A DNA stretch of 64,000 nucleotides from Pseudomonas shirazensis (GCF_014268785.2 NZ_JABWRD020000001.1:1625001-1689000), one strand, 5' to 3'. Counted from the stretch's first letter, positions 52,310 through 62,533 are shown. Made by a program: numbers and translations. Notes: a model not told the origin generated them from the sequence alone.

Positions 52310-53903
52310 GCGGCCCCTGACTGAGCTCACGCAGAGCGCCCCGTAGTTCAGCGGGGCGCACTGGCTTGGACAGAATGGCGATCTGCCGATCGTGCAGGGC
52401 TGCCTGGATTCTCTCGAGATCATGCCCGGTCAGAATCAGCGCTGGCACCGCCACGCCGCGCTGCGCGCGCAGATGGTCGATGCATTCGATACCGGTGGCG
52501 TGGTTGCCCAGGTCATAGTCGGCGACGATGATGTCGCAATCGCTGACCAGATCATGCCCGCTCGACTCCGCCTGCACCGTGCAGCCCCAGCGCTCCAGCA
52601 ATGCCTGGGTGGCGAGCAGCACGTTGTGGTCATCTTCCACCAGGCACACTTTCAAACCGGTCAACAGACCCGCCTGACGTGGATCGTCGCGCACTACGTG
52701 TTGCTCAGGGGCGGTCGCCAGCGGCAAGCCGCTGAGGCTGACCGAAGTGCCACGGCCCACCCGCGAGCGCAGCGTCACGTCCATGCCCATCAACAGCCCA
52801 AGGCGCTTGACGATAGACAAGCCCAGACCGACACCCTCAACGTCTTTATCGCGCAGCTGGCGAACGCGATAGAACTCCTCGAACACCCGCGACAGATGCT
52901 CCTCGGCAATCCCCTGCCCCTGGTCGTGGATCTCCACCACCAGGCCGCCGTGGCGCCGGCGCACGCCGACCAGTACAGGGCGCTGGCGGCCGTACTTGAA
53001 GCAGTTGGAGAGCACGTTCTGCACCATGGTCGCCAATAGTGCCGGGTCGACCCGCACCCAGTGTTTGCATGGCCGCAGGCGCAATTCGACCCCGGCCCAA
53101 CGGGCGGCTTCGGAGTTCTGGCGGAGCAGCTCGGCGAGCAACTCGCCCAGGTGAGCTTCCTGATACTTGGGTAGCAAGCGGCCGTTGTCCAGGGTGTAGA
53201 GATCGAGAATGGAGCGGAACAATTGCGAGACGTTCAGCAGCGACCGGTCGATGTTATCTACCAGCCGCCGCTCTTCATCGCCCAGGCGTGCCTCACGCAG
53301 GCAGGCGGTGAACAGGCCGATGGAGTGAATGGGTTGGCGCAGATCATGGCTGGCCTGGGCCAGGAAGCGCGACTTTTCCAGGTTGGCGGCGATGGCCTCC
53401 TCGGAGGCCTTGCGCGTGCGCTCCAGCAGCAGGTGGGCGTAGACCGGAATCACCGTACTGGTGATCATCAGCATCAGCATCATGAAGGGCTGCGCCTGCC
53501 ACAACGGATTCAGCCCGTACACGATCATCAGCGCCAGCAAGCCAAGGACGGTGGCAATCGCCAGATAGCGCGAACCATAGCGCATGCCGTTGCCCAGGTT
53601 GACCCAGACCATCACCGCATACAACGGCAACGCCGCCTCGCCGCCGATCACCAGGCCGAACGAGGTGCCGGTATAGTCGTGAATCATCCCGAAAACCCGC
53701 CGCGCCGGGTAATGCCCGGGCCAGCGCGCGATGACCTGACGAAGTACGATCGAGGCCAGCAGGAACACAACGATATAGAGCATCACCGGCACGTAGTGCG
53801 CCACCGACTGCCCTGGCAAGAAGCCAAGCACACCGATGTACACCATGGCGCAAAGGGCTACCACAATACGCAGGTTGGCTTGATCCAGTTCAGCGTCTTT
53901 CAT
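52299..53903 (-). CDS. Membrane hybrid sensor histidine kinase
   Basis: The start at 53903 (MKDAELDQANLRIVVALCAMVYIGVL) gives 534 residues; upstream frames lack a site. Five to six membrane spans fill about 1-160, with no large periplasmic domain. Then a coiled linker, phosphoacceptor helix SRFLAQASHDLRQPIHSIGLF (His about 187), ATPase domain (NVLSNCFKYG, DQGQGI, GVGLGLSIVKRLG), and a receiver (KVCLVEDDHNVLL... phospho-Asp in IIVADYDL). It is divergent from a LuxR-type response regulator gene, 122 bases apart, likely its partner. Confidence 0.9.
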   Translation of the reverse strand: MKDAELDQANLRIVVALCAMVYIGVLGFLPGQSVAHYVPVMLYIVVFLLASIVLRQVIARWPGHYPARRVFGMIHDYTGTSFGLVIGGEAALPLYAVMVWVNLGNGMRYGSRYLAIATVLGLLALMIVYGLNPLWQAQPFMMLMLMITSTVIPVYAHLLLERTRKASEEAIAANLEKSRFLAQASHDLRQPIHSIGLFTACLREARLGDEERRLVDNIDRSLLNVSQLFRSILDLYTLDNGRLLPKYQEAHLGELLAELLRQNSEAARWAGVELRLRPCKHWVRVDPALLATMVQNVLSNCFKYGRQRPVLVGVRRRHGGLVVEIHDQGQGIAEEHLSRVFEEFYRVRQLRDKDVEGVGLGLSIVKRLGLLMGMDVTLRSRVGRGTSVSLSGLPLATAPEQHVVRDDPRQAGLLTGLKVCLVEDDHNVLLATQALLERWGCTVQAESSGHDLVSDCDIIVADYDLGNHATGIECIDHLRAQRGVAVPALILTGHDLERIQAALHDRQIAILSKPVRPAELRGALRELSQGPLTG

Positions 53904-54025
53904 GAACTTCACGGGCAACGTCCTTGTACGGTCATCGTCATGCTGGCACGCCGAGCAGGCAGGCCCTGAGCAGAGTGTTAAAGTACCACGCAGGCGCAAC
54001 ACCTGACCCCAGGGAGGGGCACTCC

Positions 54026-54628
54026 ATGACATGCCGCATCATCATCGCTGACGACCACCCAATGTTTCGCGAGGGGATGCTGCGCACGGTGCAACGCTTG
54101 CTGCCCGAGGCTCAGGTAGAGCAGGCCGGCGATCTGGACACAGTGCTGAACATGCTCGAACGCGACAGCGACGTGGACACGCTGATCCTCGACCTGCGCT
54201 TCCCCGGCCTGACCTGCATCAGCCAACTGGGTGAGCTGCGCAAGCAGCTGCGGCGTACCACATTGATCGTGGTATCGATGGTCGATGACACGCTGTTGAT
54301 CGAACAGGTGATGGCGATGGGAGCCGATGGCTTCATCGGCAAGAACATCGCGCCCGAAGAGATCGGCCAGGCGCTGCTCGCCATCCGCGAAGGCGAGGTG
54401 CTGGTCAAGTTCGCACCCTCAGGGCTATTACCTCTGGACACCAACACCCTCACTACGCGCCAGCAGGAAGTGTTGCGGCTGATCGCTCAAGGCAAGACCA
54501 ACAAGGAAATCGCCAAGGCCCTGGATATTTCGCCGTTTACCGTGCGCATCCATGTATCCGGATTGCTGCGAACCCTCAACGTGCCATCGCGGGCAGCGGC
54601 AGCCGTCAAATACAGCGCATCCTTGTAA
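54026..54628 (+). CDS. LuxR-type response regulator
   Basis: ATG behind AGGGAGG; 200 residues. Receiver domain 1-120: DDHPMFREGM acidic pocket, phospho-Asp in TLILDLRFPG, Lys in GFIGKNIAP. Output LuxR helix-turn-helix: LTTRQQEVLRLIAQGKTNKEIAKALDISPFTVRIHVSGLLRTLNV. Complete NarL/FixJ architecture. Its neighbours are a divergent membrane hybrid kinase and, convergent, a LOV histidine kinase 21 bases from its stop; either could phosphorylate it. Confidence 0.92.
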   Translation: MTCRIIIADDHPMFREGMLRTVQRLLPEAQVEQAGDLDTVLNMLERDSDVDTLILDLRFPGLTCISQLGELRKQLRRTTLIVVSMVDDTLLIEQVMAMGADGFIGKNIAPEEIGQALLAIREGEVLVKFAPSGLLPLDTNTLTTRQQEVLRLIAQGKTNKEIAKALDISPFTVRIHVSGLLRTLNVPSRAAAAVKYSASL

Positions 54629-54649
54629 GTCAGCGCTGCCGGGACACTG

Positions 54650-56200
54650 TTACACGCCGCCCGGAGAATCCAGCACCATCCTCACCTTGCGGCCAAGTTC
54701 CTGCGGTAAGTACGGTTTGGATATCACTTCAAATTCAGAACCGCCAATGTCAGTTCGCTCGATCGAGCTCTCTGCATAGCCAGTGGTCAGCAGAACCTTC
54801 ATCGACGGATGCTGCAACTGCACCTTGCGCGCCAGCGTCACGCCATTGATGCCACCCGGCATGATCAGGTCAGTGAACAGCAGGTCGAAGTGCAGCCCCT
54901 TCTCCAGGATCATCAACGCATCCTTGGCATCATTGGCCACCTGGGTCTCATAGCCCTGTTCTTCGAGGATCACCTGGGCCAGCTCGGCAACATCGGCGCG
55001 GTCTTCCACGATCAGGATGCGCTCATCACCGGTTTTGGACTTGAGCAGGCTCGCACGCTCCAAGGGGTGCAGCTCGCTGGCATCGGCGGGGAAGTAAAAG
55101 CGCACGGTAGTCCCTACGCCCTCTTCCGAGTAGATCTTGACTGCGCCACCGGACTGCTTGGCAAAGCCATACACCATCGACAGCCCAAGTCCGGTGCCCT
55201 TGCCCTCGTCCTTGGTGGTGAAGAACGGGTCCATCGCTCGACCGCGCACGGCCTCGGGCATGCCCTCACCGTTGTCGGTGACCGAGACGCAGACGTAATG
55301 TCCCGCATGCAGCCCTTCATAAGACGCTCGCGCATCTTCGGTCACGATGACGTTCTTGGTTTCAATATTGAGTGCCTGGTGCTCATCTCCAGCCATGGCA
55401 TCGCGCGCATTGATGATGACGTTGAGCAAGGCGATCTGCGCCTGAGCCGGATCGATACGGCAGTTGTGCAATTCGTCATCCAGGCTGAGCGATACAGAGA
55501 CACCATCGCCCAACGTCTGGTTGATCAACACCTGTGCGTCAGTGACGATCTGATTGATATTGATCACCCGCCCCTGCAGCGATTGCTTGCGCGAGAAGGC
55601 CAGCAATTGCTTGGTCAACGTATTGGCCCTTTCCACCGCCTCGGTGGCATTGGTCAGGCCCCTGACGATCTTGGCCAGATCGGGCTGCTCCTTCTCGGCA
55701 GCCAACTTGGCCAGGGAGACATAACCACCGATGACCTGCAGCAGGTTGTTGAAATCGTGCGCTATGCCGCCGGTCAACTGCCCCAATGCCTCCATCTTCT
55801 GCGACTGGCGCAATGCATCTTCCACATCTCGACGCCGGCTGACGTCCAGCTGGGATGCGAAAAAGTACTTGAGTTCACCGCTGTCGTTATAGATCGGCGA
55901 GATGAATAGCGCGTTCCAGAACGAACTACCGTCTTTACGGTAGTTCAGTACCTCGGTGGAGAAGTCATAGCGCTGAGCGACGGCCTGGCGGATCGCAGAG
56001 ATCACTTCCTGATCCGTATCCTTGCCCTGCAGGAACCGGCAGTTGTGGCCGATCAACTCATCTTCGCCATAACCGGTCATTTCCTGAAAGGCCTGGTTGG
56101 CAAAGATGATGGGATTGTCCGGCTGGTTGGGGTCCGTGATGATCATCGGCATGCGCGTGCTTTCGACGGCGGCGAAGAAAATGTCCTTCGGATGGCCCAT
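54650..56200 (-). CDS. LOV-domain blue-light hybrid histidine kinase
   Basis: The start at 56200 ([24 protein letters not shown]) gives 516 residues. LOV domain about 10-125: [33 protein letters not shown] with the flavin-binding Cys 54, [21 protein letters not shown] with Asn 86/96, and FFASQLDVS with Gln 117, the full photochemical set. Then a HisKA helix [14 protein letters not shown] (His 148), ATPase domain ([38 protein letters not shown]), and a C-terminal receiver ([22 protein letters not shown]). It closely matches the P. syringae LOV-HK-RR arrangement. Blue light should form a flavin-Cys adduct that activates the kinase. Confidence 0.93.
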   Translation of the reverse strand: MGHPKDIFFAAVESTRMPMIITDPNQPDNPIIFANQAFQEMTGYGEDELIGHNCRFLQGKDTDQEVISAIRQAVAQRYDFSTEVLNYRKDGSSFWNALFISPIYNDSGELKYFFASQLDVSRRRDVEDALRQSQKMEALGQLTGGIAHDFNNLLQVIGGYVSLAKLAAEKEQPDLAKIVRGLTNATEAVERANTLTKQLLAFSRKQSLQGRVININQIVTDAQVLINQTLGDGVSVSLSLDDELHNCRIDPAQAQIALLNVIINARDAMAGDEHQALNIETKNVIVTEDARASYEGLHAGHYVCVSVTDNGEGMPEAVRGRAMDPFFTTKDEGKGTGLGLSMVYGFAKQSGGAVKIYSEEGVGTTVRFYFPADASELHPLERASLLKSKTGDERILIVEDRADVAELAQVILEEQGYETQVANDAKDALMILEKGLHFDLLFTDLIMPGGINGVTLARKVQLQHPSMKVLLTTGYAESSIERTDIGGSEFEVISKPYLPQELGRKVRMVLDSPGGV

Positions 56201-56400
56201 GACTTCAGCAGTGAATCGATTGTCTACTCTAATCCCACTGGGCGGCACTGCGGAGTCCTCTGCGAAGGTACGCTGGGGTCTGCAGATAACTGCGACCCGG
56301 AGTGGCGGCAGGGCCGGCAAAGCGCGCCCAGATCCAAGCCATTGCGCTTGGATCATTGGGCAGCAGCAAAGGTTCGCAGATTTTTCGATTCGGCTCGCTG

Positions 56401-58887
56401 TCACCAATCGTAAGTCATTTCCACAGATGCAACCCGCTCCTGCCCGTAGTAGCAGCCAAACGCATAGTTGCAGTCCGAAATGAACTCGCGGTCAAACACG
56501 TTCTGCACGTTCAGGCTGGTACGCAAACCGCGCAGGCCGGCATCCAGCGCGCCCAGGTCGTAGCTGATGGTGGTGTCATAAACCACATAGGCGGGCACGT
56601 CGAACGAGTTGGCCGAGTCCCCTGGCTTGCGTCCGGTGTAGCGAGCGCCGGCACCGAAGGTCAGGCCAGCGAGCGTTGCCTGCGTGAAGTGATAGTCGAC
56701 CCACAACGAGGCCGACACGGGCGCCGTTGCCTCACTGCGGTTGCCCTCATCGCCATAGGTGCTTTTGGTATAGAACGCGTCGATGTAGGTGGCGGCGGCC
56801 ATCACATCGATATTGTCGAGACTGGACTTGGCTTCCAGTTCTATACCCCGTGCGCGCACTTCACCGCTTTGCGTCGAGTATTGCGGGTACTCGGTGTCGC
56901 CCGTCAGCACGTTCTTCTGTTTGACCTGAAACACCGACGCGGTAATCAGCGTCTTGTCGAAGGGCTGATACTTCACCCCAACTTCGTACTGCTCTCCCTC
57001 GGTTGGCGTAAAGGCTTTGCCACCGCGCTCGGGGGCGGCGGTGCCCAGGGTCGGCAGAAACGACTCGGAGTAGCTGACATAGGGCGCCAGGCCGAACTCG
57101 GTGACATACGTCAGACCGACTCGTCCGGTGAACTTGTTGTCCCGCTGCGACGCTACGGTGTGGGCGAGCAGGTCCTTGTTGTCGATTTCCGCCCAGTCCT
57201 GGCGACCACCAATGGTCAGGACCCATTGGTCGAAGCGGATCTGGTCCTGCAGGTACACGCCGGTCTGGCGTAGGGTGTTGTCCCATTGGGTGTCGAGCAC
57301 CGGGGTTACGCTGGAGCTGTCGTAGTTGTTCTTGCCATACAGATCGACCGGCAACACGGTGTAGGCGTTATAGCCATCGTACTTGCGAGTGAAGTGACGA
57401 TAATCGACGCCGGTCAGCAGGGTGTGCTCAAGCGCACCGGTGTTGAAGGTGTATTCCAGGTTGTTATCGATGGTGTAGGCAATGTTGTGCTGGCGCCAGT
57501 CGAGTTTGACTCGATTGGCCCGAGTCTGATCAACCACCCCGGCCGCATCGGTGACGAAGCTGCGCAGATAAAAGCCCTTGTACTGGTCACGCACGTCGGT
57601 GTAGCGTGCGGTGGAGCGGTAAGTCAGGTCGTCACTCAGGTTGTGGCTGAAGTCATAGCCAAAAATATACTGGTCACGCTTGTAGTCGTTGTATCGCGAA
57701 TCACCGGAAAAGAACTCCCGCTTGATCTTCTGCCCGGTCGGGCCACGGTCCAGTGAGCCGATCCGCGGCAACGATTGATAGTCGGCCTGGCCATCGTCGC
57801 GCTGGATCTGCGCCAGCAGGGTCAACGAGGTGTCTTCGTTGGGCGTCCAGGTCAGGCTCGGTGCCAGCAACATTCGCTCGGAGTGGGTATGCGCAACCTG
57901 TTCGTTGCCTTTCTTGGCGACGCCTACCAGGCGATAGCTGAATGTCTTCTGCTCGTCGAGCGGGCCACTGGTATCGATTGCCCCGTTGACCCGGTTGTAG
58001 CTGCCCGCGCCGAGCTTGATCTGGCTGCGCTGTTCGCTGGTGGGGCGTTTGGACACCAGGTTGATCAGGCCGCCCGGCTGGTTCTGCCCGAACAACACCG
58101 ATGACGGCCCTTTGAGCACTTCGATGCGCTCCAGGGTATAGGGGTCGATCTGCGGCGCACCGCCGAGGCTACCGGCATAAGGTATGTAGGCACCGTCGAA
58201 ATACAGCGGCGTCGGGGCGAAGCCGCGGCTGGTGATCTCGTCGGCGATCACGTTGCGATCAGTGAAGCCGCCGGTGGTCAAGCCCGGCGTGTAGCGCAGT
58301 GCTTGGGTCAGGTTGCGCGCGCCCTGCACGGCGACCTGATCGGCCGTCACCACGTTGATCGCCTGGGGGATTTCCAGAATCGGCGTATCGGTCTTGGTCG
58401 CGGTAGCGCTGCGCGTGGCGACATAGCCGTCGACCGGTCCGTAGGCCGACTCGATGACCTCGCCGGAAATATTGGTAGCGTCCAGTTGCATGGCGGCGCC
58501 CTGCTCACGCAGCAACAGCGAGTAGCTGCCGCTGGCCAAACGAACCGCTTGCAAGCGGGTACCGGCCAGCAGCTTCTGCAGCCCGGCATCAGTGCTGTAG
58601 CGGCCGAGCAAGCCGCTGGTCTGCTGCCCGGCAGCGTGGGCCGGATCGAACGAGACCGTCACGCCGGCAGCGGCCGCGAACTGAGTGAGCGCCGACCCCA
58701 GTGCGCCGGCGGGGATATCAAAGCTACTTTCAATGTTGGTCTGAGCCGACGCCGGCTGGGCAATCAGCGCGGTGCCGACTGGCAGAGACAGCGCCATCCC
58801 CAGCAGCGCGGCGTGCACCGCACGGTTCAGGGGTTTGCCTGCAGGTTTGCTGAAGATTTCGCGCGGTTGAGGGTTGCGGGGGATCAT
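56401..58887 (-). CDS. TonB-dependent siderophore receptor with signalling domain
   Basis: 828 residues. Signal peptide ending ASA; N-terminal signalling (STN) domain [26 protein letters not shown] (about 55-130); TonB-box/plug region (about 165-275: [77 protein letters not shown]); 22-strand barrel ending in [10 protein letters not shown] with terminal aromatic. The STN domain indicates that it passes the signal of bound siderophore to FecR, encoded upstream, and so to the sigma factor. It is the last gene of the fecI-fecR-receptor set. Confidence 0.93.
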   Translation of the reverse strand: MIPRNPQPREIFSKPAGKPLNRAVHAALLGMALSLPVGTALIAQPASAQTNIESSFDIPAGALGSALTQFAAAAGVTVSFDPAHAAGQQTSGLLGRYSTDAGLQKLLAGTRLQAVRLASGSYSLLLREQGAAMQLDATNISGEVIESAYGPVDGYVATRSATATKTDTPILEIPQAINVVTADQVAVQGARNLTQALRYTPGLTTGGFTDRNVIADEITSRGFAPTPLYFDGAYIPYAGSLGGAPQIDPYTLERIEVLKGPSSVLFGQNQPGGLINLVSKRPTSEQRSQIKLGAGSYNRVNGAIDTSGPLDEQKTFSYRLVGVAKKGNEQVAHTHSERMLLAPSLTWTPNEDTSLTLLAQIQRDDGQADYQSLPRIGSLDRGPTGQKIKREFFSGDSRYNDYKRDQYIFGYDFSHNLSDDLTYRSTARYTDVRDQYKGFYLRSFVTDAAGVVDQTRANRVKLDWRQHNIAYTIDNNLEYTFNTGALEHTLLTGVDYRHFTRKYDGYNAYTVLPVDLYGKNNYDSSSVTPVLDTQWDNTLRQTGVYLQDQIRFDQWVLTIGGRQDWAEIDNKDLLAHTVASQRDNKFTGRVGLTYVTEFGLAPYVSYSESFLPTLGTAAPERGGKAFTPTEGEQYEVGVKYQPFDKTLITASVFQVKQKNVLTGDTEYPQYSTQSGEVRARGIELEAKSSLDNIDVMAAATYIDAFYTKSTYGDEGNRSEATAPVSASLWVDYHFTQATLAGLTFGAGARYTGRKPGDSANSFDVPAYVVYDTTISYDLGALDAGLRGLRTSLNVQNVFDREFISDCNYAFGCYYGQERVASVEMTYDW

Positions 58888-59004
58888 GCGGTTTCCTTGC
58901 GCCCGGTGGCAGTAGGTGACGGCGTCTGTGTGCGCCTCTACCTACCAAGTCGAACGAGAATAAAAATCAACAACCCCTTGCGCTGGATTATTTTTCCTAC
59001 GGTT

Positions 59005-59964
59005 TCAAGCCGGCTCGACGCGCGTCCAGTAACGGCTGAACCGACGCAGGCGCACGGGTAAGGTCGACGTCAGATTGTCGAGGATGACGTCGCTGTCACC
59101 GAGGTGGAAGGCACCTGAAATCCGCAGCTGAGCCACCGCCGACGCACACCCCAGATGGCCCGGGCGATAGCGTTGTAATTCGCTAATGAAGTCGCCCAGG
59201 GACCAGTCCTCGACAACCAGCATGCCGCGCGTCCAGGCATCCAGCTGCGACGGGGACTGCTGCAGCGTGCCGGCCTCGGTGCTGACGAAGTCCAGTTGTT
59301 GACCGGAATTGACGCGTACCGCCGAACCTATGGCGCTTGCGCAGCGCACTTCAACCGCATGCTCCTGCACACTGACCCGAGTACGCTGCGCGTCGTAGCG
59401 CACCACGAAGCGAGTACCCAGGGCGCGGATGCTGCCCGAAGGGGTATGCACGATGAAGGGTCGCGCCTGCGCGTCCGGCGCCGTCTCGATCTGGATTTCA
59501 CCGCTGAGCAGTTGGATTTCACGCACGCTCGCGCTGTAGTGAATGTCCACCGCAGTGGCGGTATTGAGCACCAGCAAGCTGCCGTCATCCAGGCGCAGCC
59601 GACGCCGCTCGCCGGTAACGGTACGCTGGTCGGCCATCAAGGTTGGCAGTGGCGTCGTGCTCCAGGCCAGCGTGCCAGCCCCGCCTGCGGCCAGCAAAAG
59701 CGAAAGGACCTTGAGCACGTCGCGGCGTTTGGCCCGGGCACTGCTCAGCGTTGGCCGGCCTATGCCTGGTGTGACCTGGGCGAGCTTGTCCTGCAGTCGA
59801 GCCAGTCGCTCCCACGCCTGAACATGCCGCGGATCACGTTCCAGCCAACGCAGATGCGCTTCACGCAAGGCAGCATCGGGCGTTTCGGTGCGCAAGTCGA
59901 CGTACCAGCGCGCGGCGGCCTCGAGTGTTGCGTGGTCAAGGGCTTGCTCACGCACGTTCGTCAT
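59005..59964 (-). CDS. fecR: FecR-type anti-sigma regulator
   Basis: 319 residues. Cytoplasmic N-terminal part with the DUF4880-type motif ARWYVDLRTETPDAALREAHLRWLERDPRHVQAWERLARLQ, a membrane span about 84-103 (VLKVLSLLLAAGGAGTLAW), then the periplasmic FecR domain (TVTGERRRLRLDDGSLLVLNTATAVDIHYSASVREIQLLSGEIQIET...) and a C-terminal STN-like receptor-contact domain (SLGDFISELQRYRPGHLGC). It holds and activates the sigma factor. Its start overlaps the sigma gene stop by 17 bases. Confidence 0.93.
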   Translation of the reverse strand: MTNVREQALDHATLEAAARWYVDLRTETPDAALREAHLRWLERDPRHVQAWERLARLQDKLAQVTPGIGRPTLSSARAKRRDVLKVLSLLLAAGGAGTLAWSTTPLPTLMADQRTVTGERRRLRLDDGSLLVLNTATAVDIHYSASVREIQLLSGEIQIETAPDAQARPFIVHTPSGSIRALGTRFVVRYDAQRTRVSVQEHAVEVRCASAIGSAVRVNSGQQLDFVSTEAGTLQQSPSQLDAWTRGMLVVEDWSLGDFISELQRYRPGHLGCASAVAQLRISGAFHLGDSDVILDNLTSTLPVRLRRFSRYWTRVEPA

Positions 59965-60466
59965 CTGCCAGCAGCAGGCAATGAGTCAGGGCGCGCACTG
60001 CGTGTTTCTTGACCGTGTTCACCGAGATATTCAGGCGTCGGCCGATCTCGACATAGCTCAGCCCATCGAGCTGGGCCAGCAGGAAAATCTCGCGTGCGCG
60101 CCCACCCAGGCCGTCCAGCATGCGGTCGATTTCCATCAGGGTTTCGATGATCAGCGCGCGGGTTTCAGGCGAAATATCCAGCGGCTCGGGGCTGAGCGCG
60201 AGGGTTTCCAGGTAGGCCTGTTCCAGGTAGCGACGGCGGAACATGTCGATCATCAAACTGCGCGCGATGGTGCTCAGATAAGCGCGAGGCTCACGCAATT
60301 CGGTTGCCTTGCGCTGGGTGATTACCCGAATGAAGGTGTCCTGGGCGAGGTCCGCCGCGTTGTCGACACAGCCGAGGCGCTGGCGCAACCAGCCGCAAAG
60401 CCACTGGTGATGGGTCTGGTAGAGTGACTGCACGGCGTTTTGCTGGGAGTAGTCGACAGAAGACAT
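59948..60466 (-). CDS. fecI: ECF sigma factor FecI-like
   Basis: The start at 60466 (MSSVDYSQQNAVQSLYQTHHQWLCGWLRQRLG) gives 172 residues, the family size; an upstream frame would add unrelated residues through the Fur box. Region 2: DNAADLAQDTFIRVI and LREPRAYLSTIARSLMIDMFRRRYLEQAYLE; region 4: ETLMEIDRMLDGLGGRAREIFLLAQLDGLSYVEIGRRLNISVNTVKKHAVRAL. It directs transcription of iron-uptake genes, very likely the receptor downstream. A Fur box lies upstream. Confidence 0.93.
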   Translation of the reverse strand: MSSVDYSQQNAVQSLYQTHHQWLCGWLRQRLGCVDNAADLAQDTFIRVITQRKATELREPRAYLSTIARSLMIDMFRRRYLEQAYLETLALSPEPLDISPETRALIIETLMEIDRMLDGLGGRAREIFLLAQLDGLSYVEIGRRLNISVNTVKKHAVRALTHCLLLADDERA

Positions 60467-60490
60467 GAGAAGCGGCCTGGCGCAGGATCT

Positions 60491-60509
60491 GATAATGACT
60501 CTCATTTTG
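60491..60509 (-). promoter_or_regulatory. Fur box upstream of fecI
   Basis: GATAATGACTCTCATTTTG on the plus strand: GATAATGA and TCATT arms match the 19-base Fur consensus at about 15 positions. It sits 25 bases before the fecI start, so iron-loaded Fur should repress the operon. Confidence 0.75.
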
Positions 60510-60705
60510 GCCAAGGGGTGTTGGGATGGCAATAGCACGCAGTGGTGAGCGCATGTTTCGGCTAGGGTGATCCTCCTGCAACCGCCGGCAGCGCGACTGC
60601 AAAACCTGTTCTGTGAACATAAGCTCATCACGCGGTCAGTATGTATTCGGCAGAGCGACGGCTCTATTCATGCCCTCGCCTCCACCACGACTGAGGATCA
60701 CCATC

Positions 60706-61323
60706 ATGATCACCCTGCATCACTTGAACGAATCGCGCTCCATTCGAACGCTCTGGCTGCTGGAAGAGATGGGCGTGCCTTACAAAGCAGAGTTCTATAC
60801 CCGAGATAGAGCGACCCATTTCGCCCCTGAGTCGCTGAAAGCCATTCATCCACTTGGCAAGTCCCCGGTGATCGAACTCAACGGCAAAGTGGTCGCGGAG
60901 TCAGGTGCGATTACCGAGATTCTGATCGAACGTTACGCCCCGCACCTGGCGCCGGCGAGAGACAGCGATGAGTACGTCGAGTACCTGCAATGGCTGCACT
61001 TCTCTGAAAGCTCCGCCATGCTGCCGCCGCTGCTTCAGGTGTTCATGCAGCGCGAGACGGCCGAGCTGGTTTTCCTGCCGAGCTATGCCCAGGCCGAGGG
61101 CAAGAAGATCTTCGCTTATGTGAATGACCAGCTGGAGAACAAAGACTACCTGGTGGGCGGCAAACTGAGCGGCGCCGACTTCATGATGTACTTTGTGGCT
61201 GAGCTTATTCAGCGCTTTGACCGCAAGGGTGAATACCCGAACATCGGGAAGTATCTGCTCAATCTGAAAACGCTTGAGAGCTGGAAGAAGGCGCAGGCGA
61301 TCGAGGCTAGCCACTACGGATAA
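60706..61323 (+). CDS. Glutathione S-transferase
   Basis: The start at 60706 (MITLHHLNESRSIRTLWLLEEMGVPYKAEFYTRD) follows TGAGGAT; 205 residues. Thioredoxin-fold N-domain with the NESRSIRTLWLLEE glutathione-binding Ser/Asn region and the cis-Pro KSPVIELNGKVVAESGAITEILIERY segment, then an all-helix C-domain with LSGADFMMYFVAELIQRF. The family conjugates or reduces electrophiles with glutathione; substrate unknown. Its upstream frame overlaps the fecI promoter. Confidence 0.9.
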   Translation: MITLHHLNESRSIRTLWLLEEMGVPYKAEFYTRDRATHFAPESLKAIHPLGKSPVIELNGKVVAESGAITEILIERYAPHLAPARDSDEYVEYLQWLHFSESSAMLPPLLQVFMQRETAELVFLPSYAQAEGKKIFAYVNDQLENKDYLVGGKLSGADFMMYFVAELIQRFDRKGEYPNIGKYLLNLKTLESWKKAQAIEASHYG

Positions 61324-61374
61324 AAAGGTCCGTAGGATCAGCTGAGGTCGGTCCGAGGCTGTCGCCTTGAAGTG

Positions 61375-61517
61375 CATCCCTTTCAAGGCGTTCTGAAATT
61401 GCACATGGCTTGAGATTCTGTGGGAGCGGCCTTGTGTCGCGAAAGGGGCGCTCAGCGGCCCCAGCGATCACAAGCGAGAGAAAAGTCCAGAAAAATGCAG
61501 AGACCTTGAAAGGGATG
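61375..61517. repeat. 14-base inverted repeat surrounding a REP element
   Basis: CATCCCTTTCAAGG at 61375-61388 and its exact complement CCTTGAAAGGGATG at 61504-61517 bracket about 115 bases that contain one REP (61419-61461). Related CCTTGAAG words flank both arms. It may be a REP-associated unit or a large hairpin. Confidence 0.55.
61419..61461. repeat. Single REP element
   Basis: Same GGAGCGGCCTTGTGTCGCG core as at 50081-50104, followed by AAAGGGGCGCTCAGCGGCCCC. Confidence 0.9.
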
Positions 61518-61573
61518 GCCTTGAAGCGGGCATGTAAAAGCCTGACACTTCGAGACCAACAGCGCTCGTCAGC

Positions 61574-62191
61574 TTAGCGACTCCTTGGGTAGGCCACTTT
61601 GGCAACAAGAACGACAGAGACGTCGTACATGATGTCGCCCCCTCTTGTTGTCTTGTAAATATTACAGAGCATTCTGCCCTCGCCCGTAGGTGGGATCACT
61701 CTGATAGCATCTGGACCTGTGGTTCTTTCCAGGCTCAACGGCGCGGCTGTCAACTCTCCCGCGTAAATCTCGGCAACCACGATATTTTTGGGTGTCGTCT
61801 TCTGCGACCGTTGCCTGACTCCCTGCCCCAGCCCCCTGAGCCTTCCGGCAATCAAACGAACGCACATGTCATCCAACTGCGTCTTGAGGGGTCTGGTGTC
61901 CCTGCTGGAGGGCCATCGGACAAAATCACTCTTGACGCTCGTGACATCCTTTTTCAGCAAATTCTTACCCGCAGACGGCACGCCAGAAGCATCCGCAGCG
62001 AAAATATAGCTAACCGTCGAGGGATAAGCAGATGCCAGCCGGCGCGGATCATTCTGGGCAAGGTGCTGTTTGATGTAAGCCTGCGTATACCACCGCGCTT
62101 CAATCTTTACTCTCTTCTTGTCGGTAGCCGCGTGGGCGTTATTGACAAAGACCAATGAAAGCACTGCGATGGCAATCAAGCTGAAATTCAC
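61574..62191 (-). CDS. Secreted protein of unknown function (205 aa)
   Basis: Signal peptide MNFSLIAIAVLSLVFVNNAHA, AAAGGAT ribosome site. The mature protein is basic (TDKKRVKIEARWYTQAYIKQHLAQNDPRRLASAYPSTVSYIF...) with Cys at DDMCVRL and MLCNIYK that may pair, and a strand-rich C-terminus YDVSVVLVAKVAYPRSR. No family recognised. The coding sequence is somewhat less GC-rich than neighbours and it is surrounded by REP DNA and a gene remnant, so it may be an acquired accessory gene. Confidence 0.65.
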   Translation of the reverse strand: MNFSLIAIAVLSLVFVNNAHAATDKKRVKIEARWYTQAYIKQHLAQNDPRRLASAYPSTVSYIFAADASGVPSAGKNLLKKDVTSVKSDFVRWPSSRDTRPLKTQLDDMCVRLIAGRLRGLGQGVRQRSQKTTPKNIVVAEIYAGELTAAPLSLERTTGPDAIRVIPPTGEGRMLCNIYKTTRGGDIMYDVSVVLVAKVAYPRSR

Positions 62192-62383
62192 GAGAGATCC
62201 TTTCTGTTTGTTGTGATGTGACGCGGCCGATCCGTAGCCAACCGTGCGCCAGCAGAAGCTGAGTTACAGGGCCGCAGATTACATCAATAGGTGAAGTGTG
62301 TTCAGCTAGCGCCTGACGATTCATCGTTTGTCGCTACCGTCGGCCTGAAATCTAATCCATCGTAAACAACTAACAATAACTGC

Positions 62384-62533
62384 GTGGAGCAGGCCCACGC
62401 GAACCCGCAGTACAGCCCCGAGATCCTGGTGATCGCCATCGGCGCCGGCGCCATCGGCTGGACCCACGTGACGGACTCGACGTTCTGGGTTGTAAAAGAA
62501 TACCTGGGGATCTGCCTCGCTGAAGCCCTCAAG
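62384..62533 (+). pseudogene. Gluconate permease (GntT/GntP family) C-terminal remnant
   Basis: NPQYSPEILVIAIGAGAIGWTHVTDSTFWVVKEYLGICLAEALK matches the conserved C-terminal IAIGAGAIGxTxVTDSxFWxVKxYxG signature of gluconate permeases. Only about 50 of ~450 residues are left; no start and no upstream spans. After residue 50 the frame enters unrelated sequence. Confidence 0.75.
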
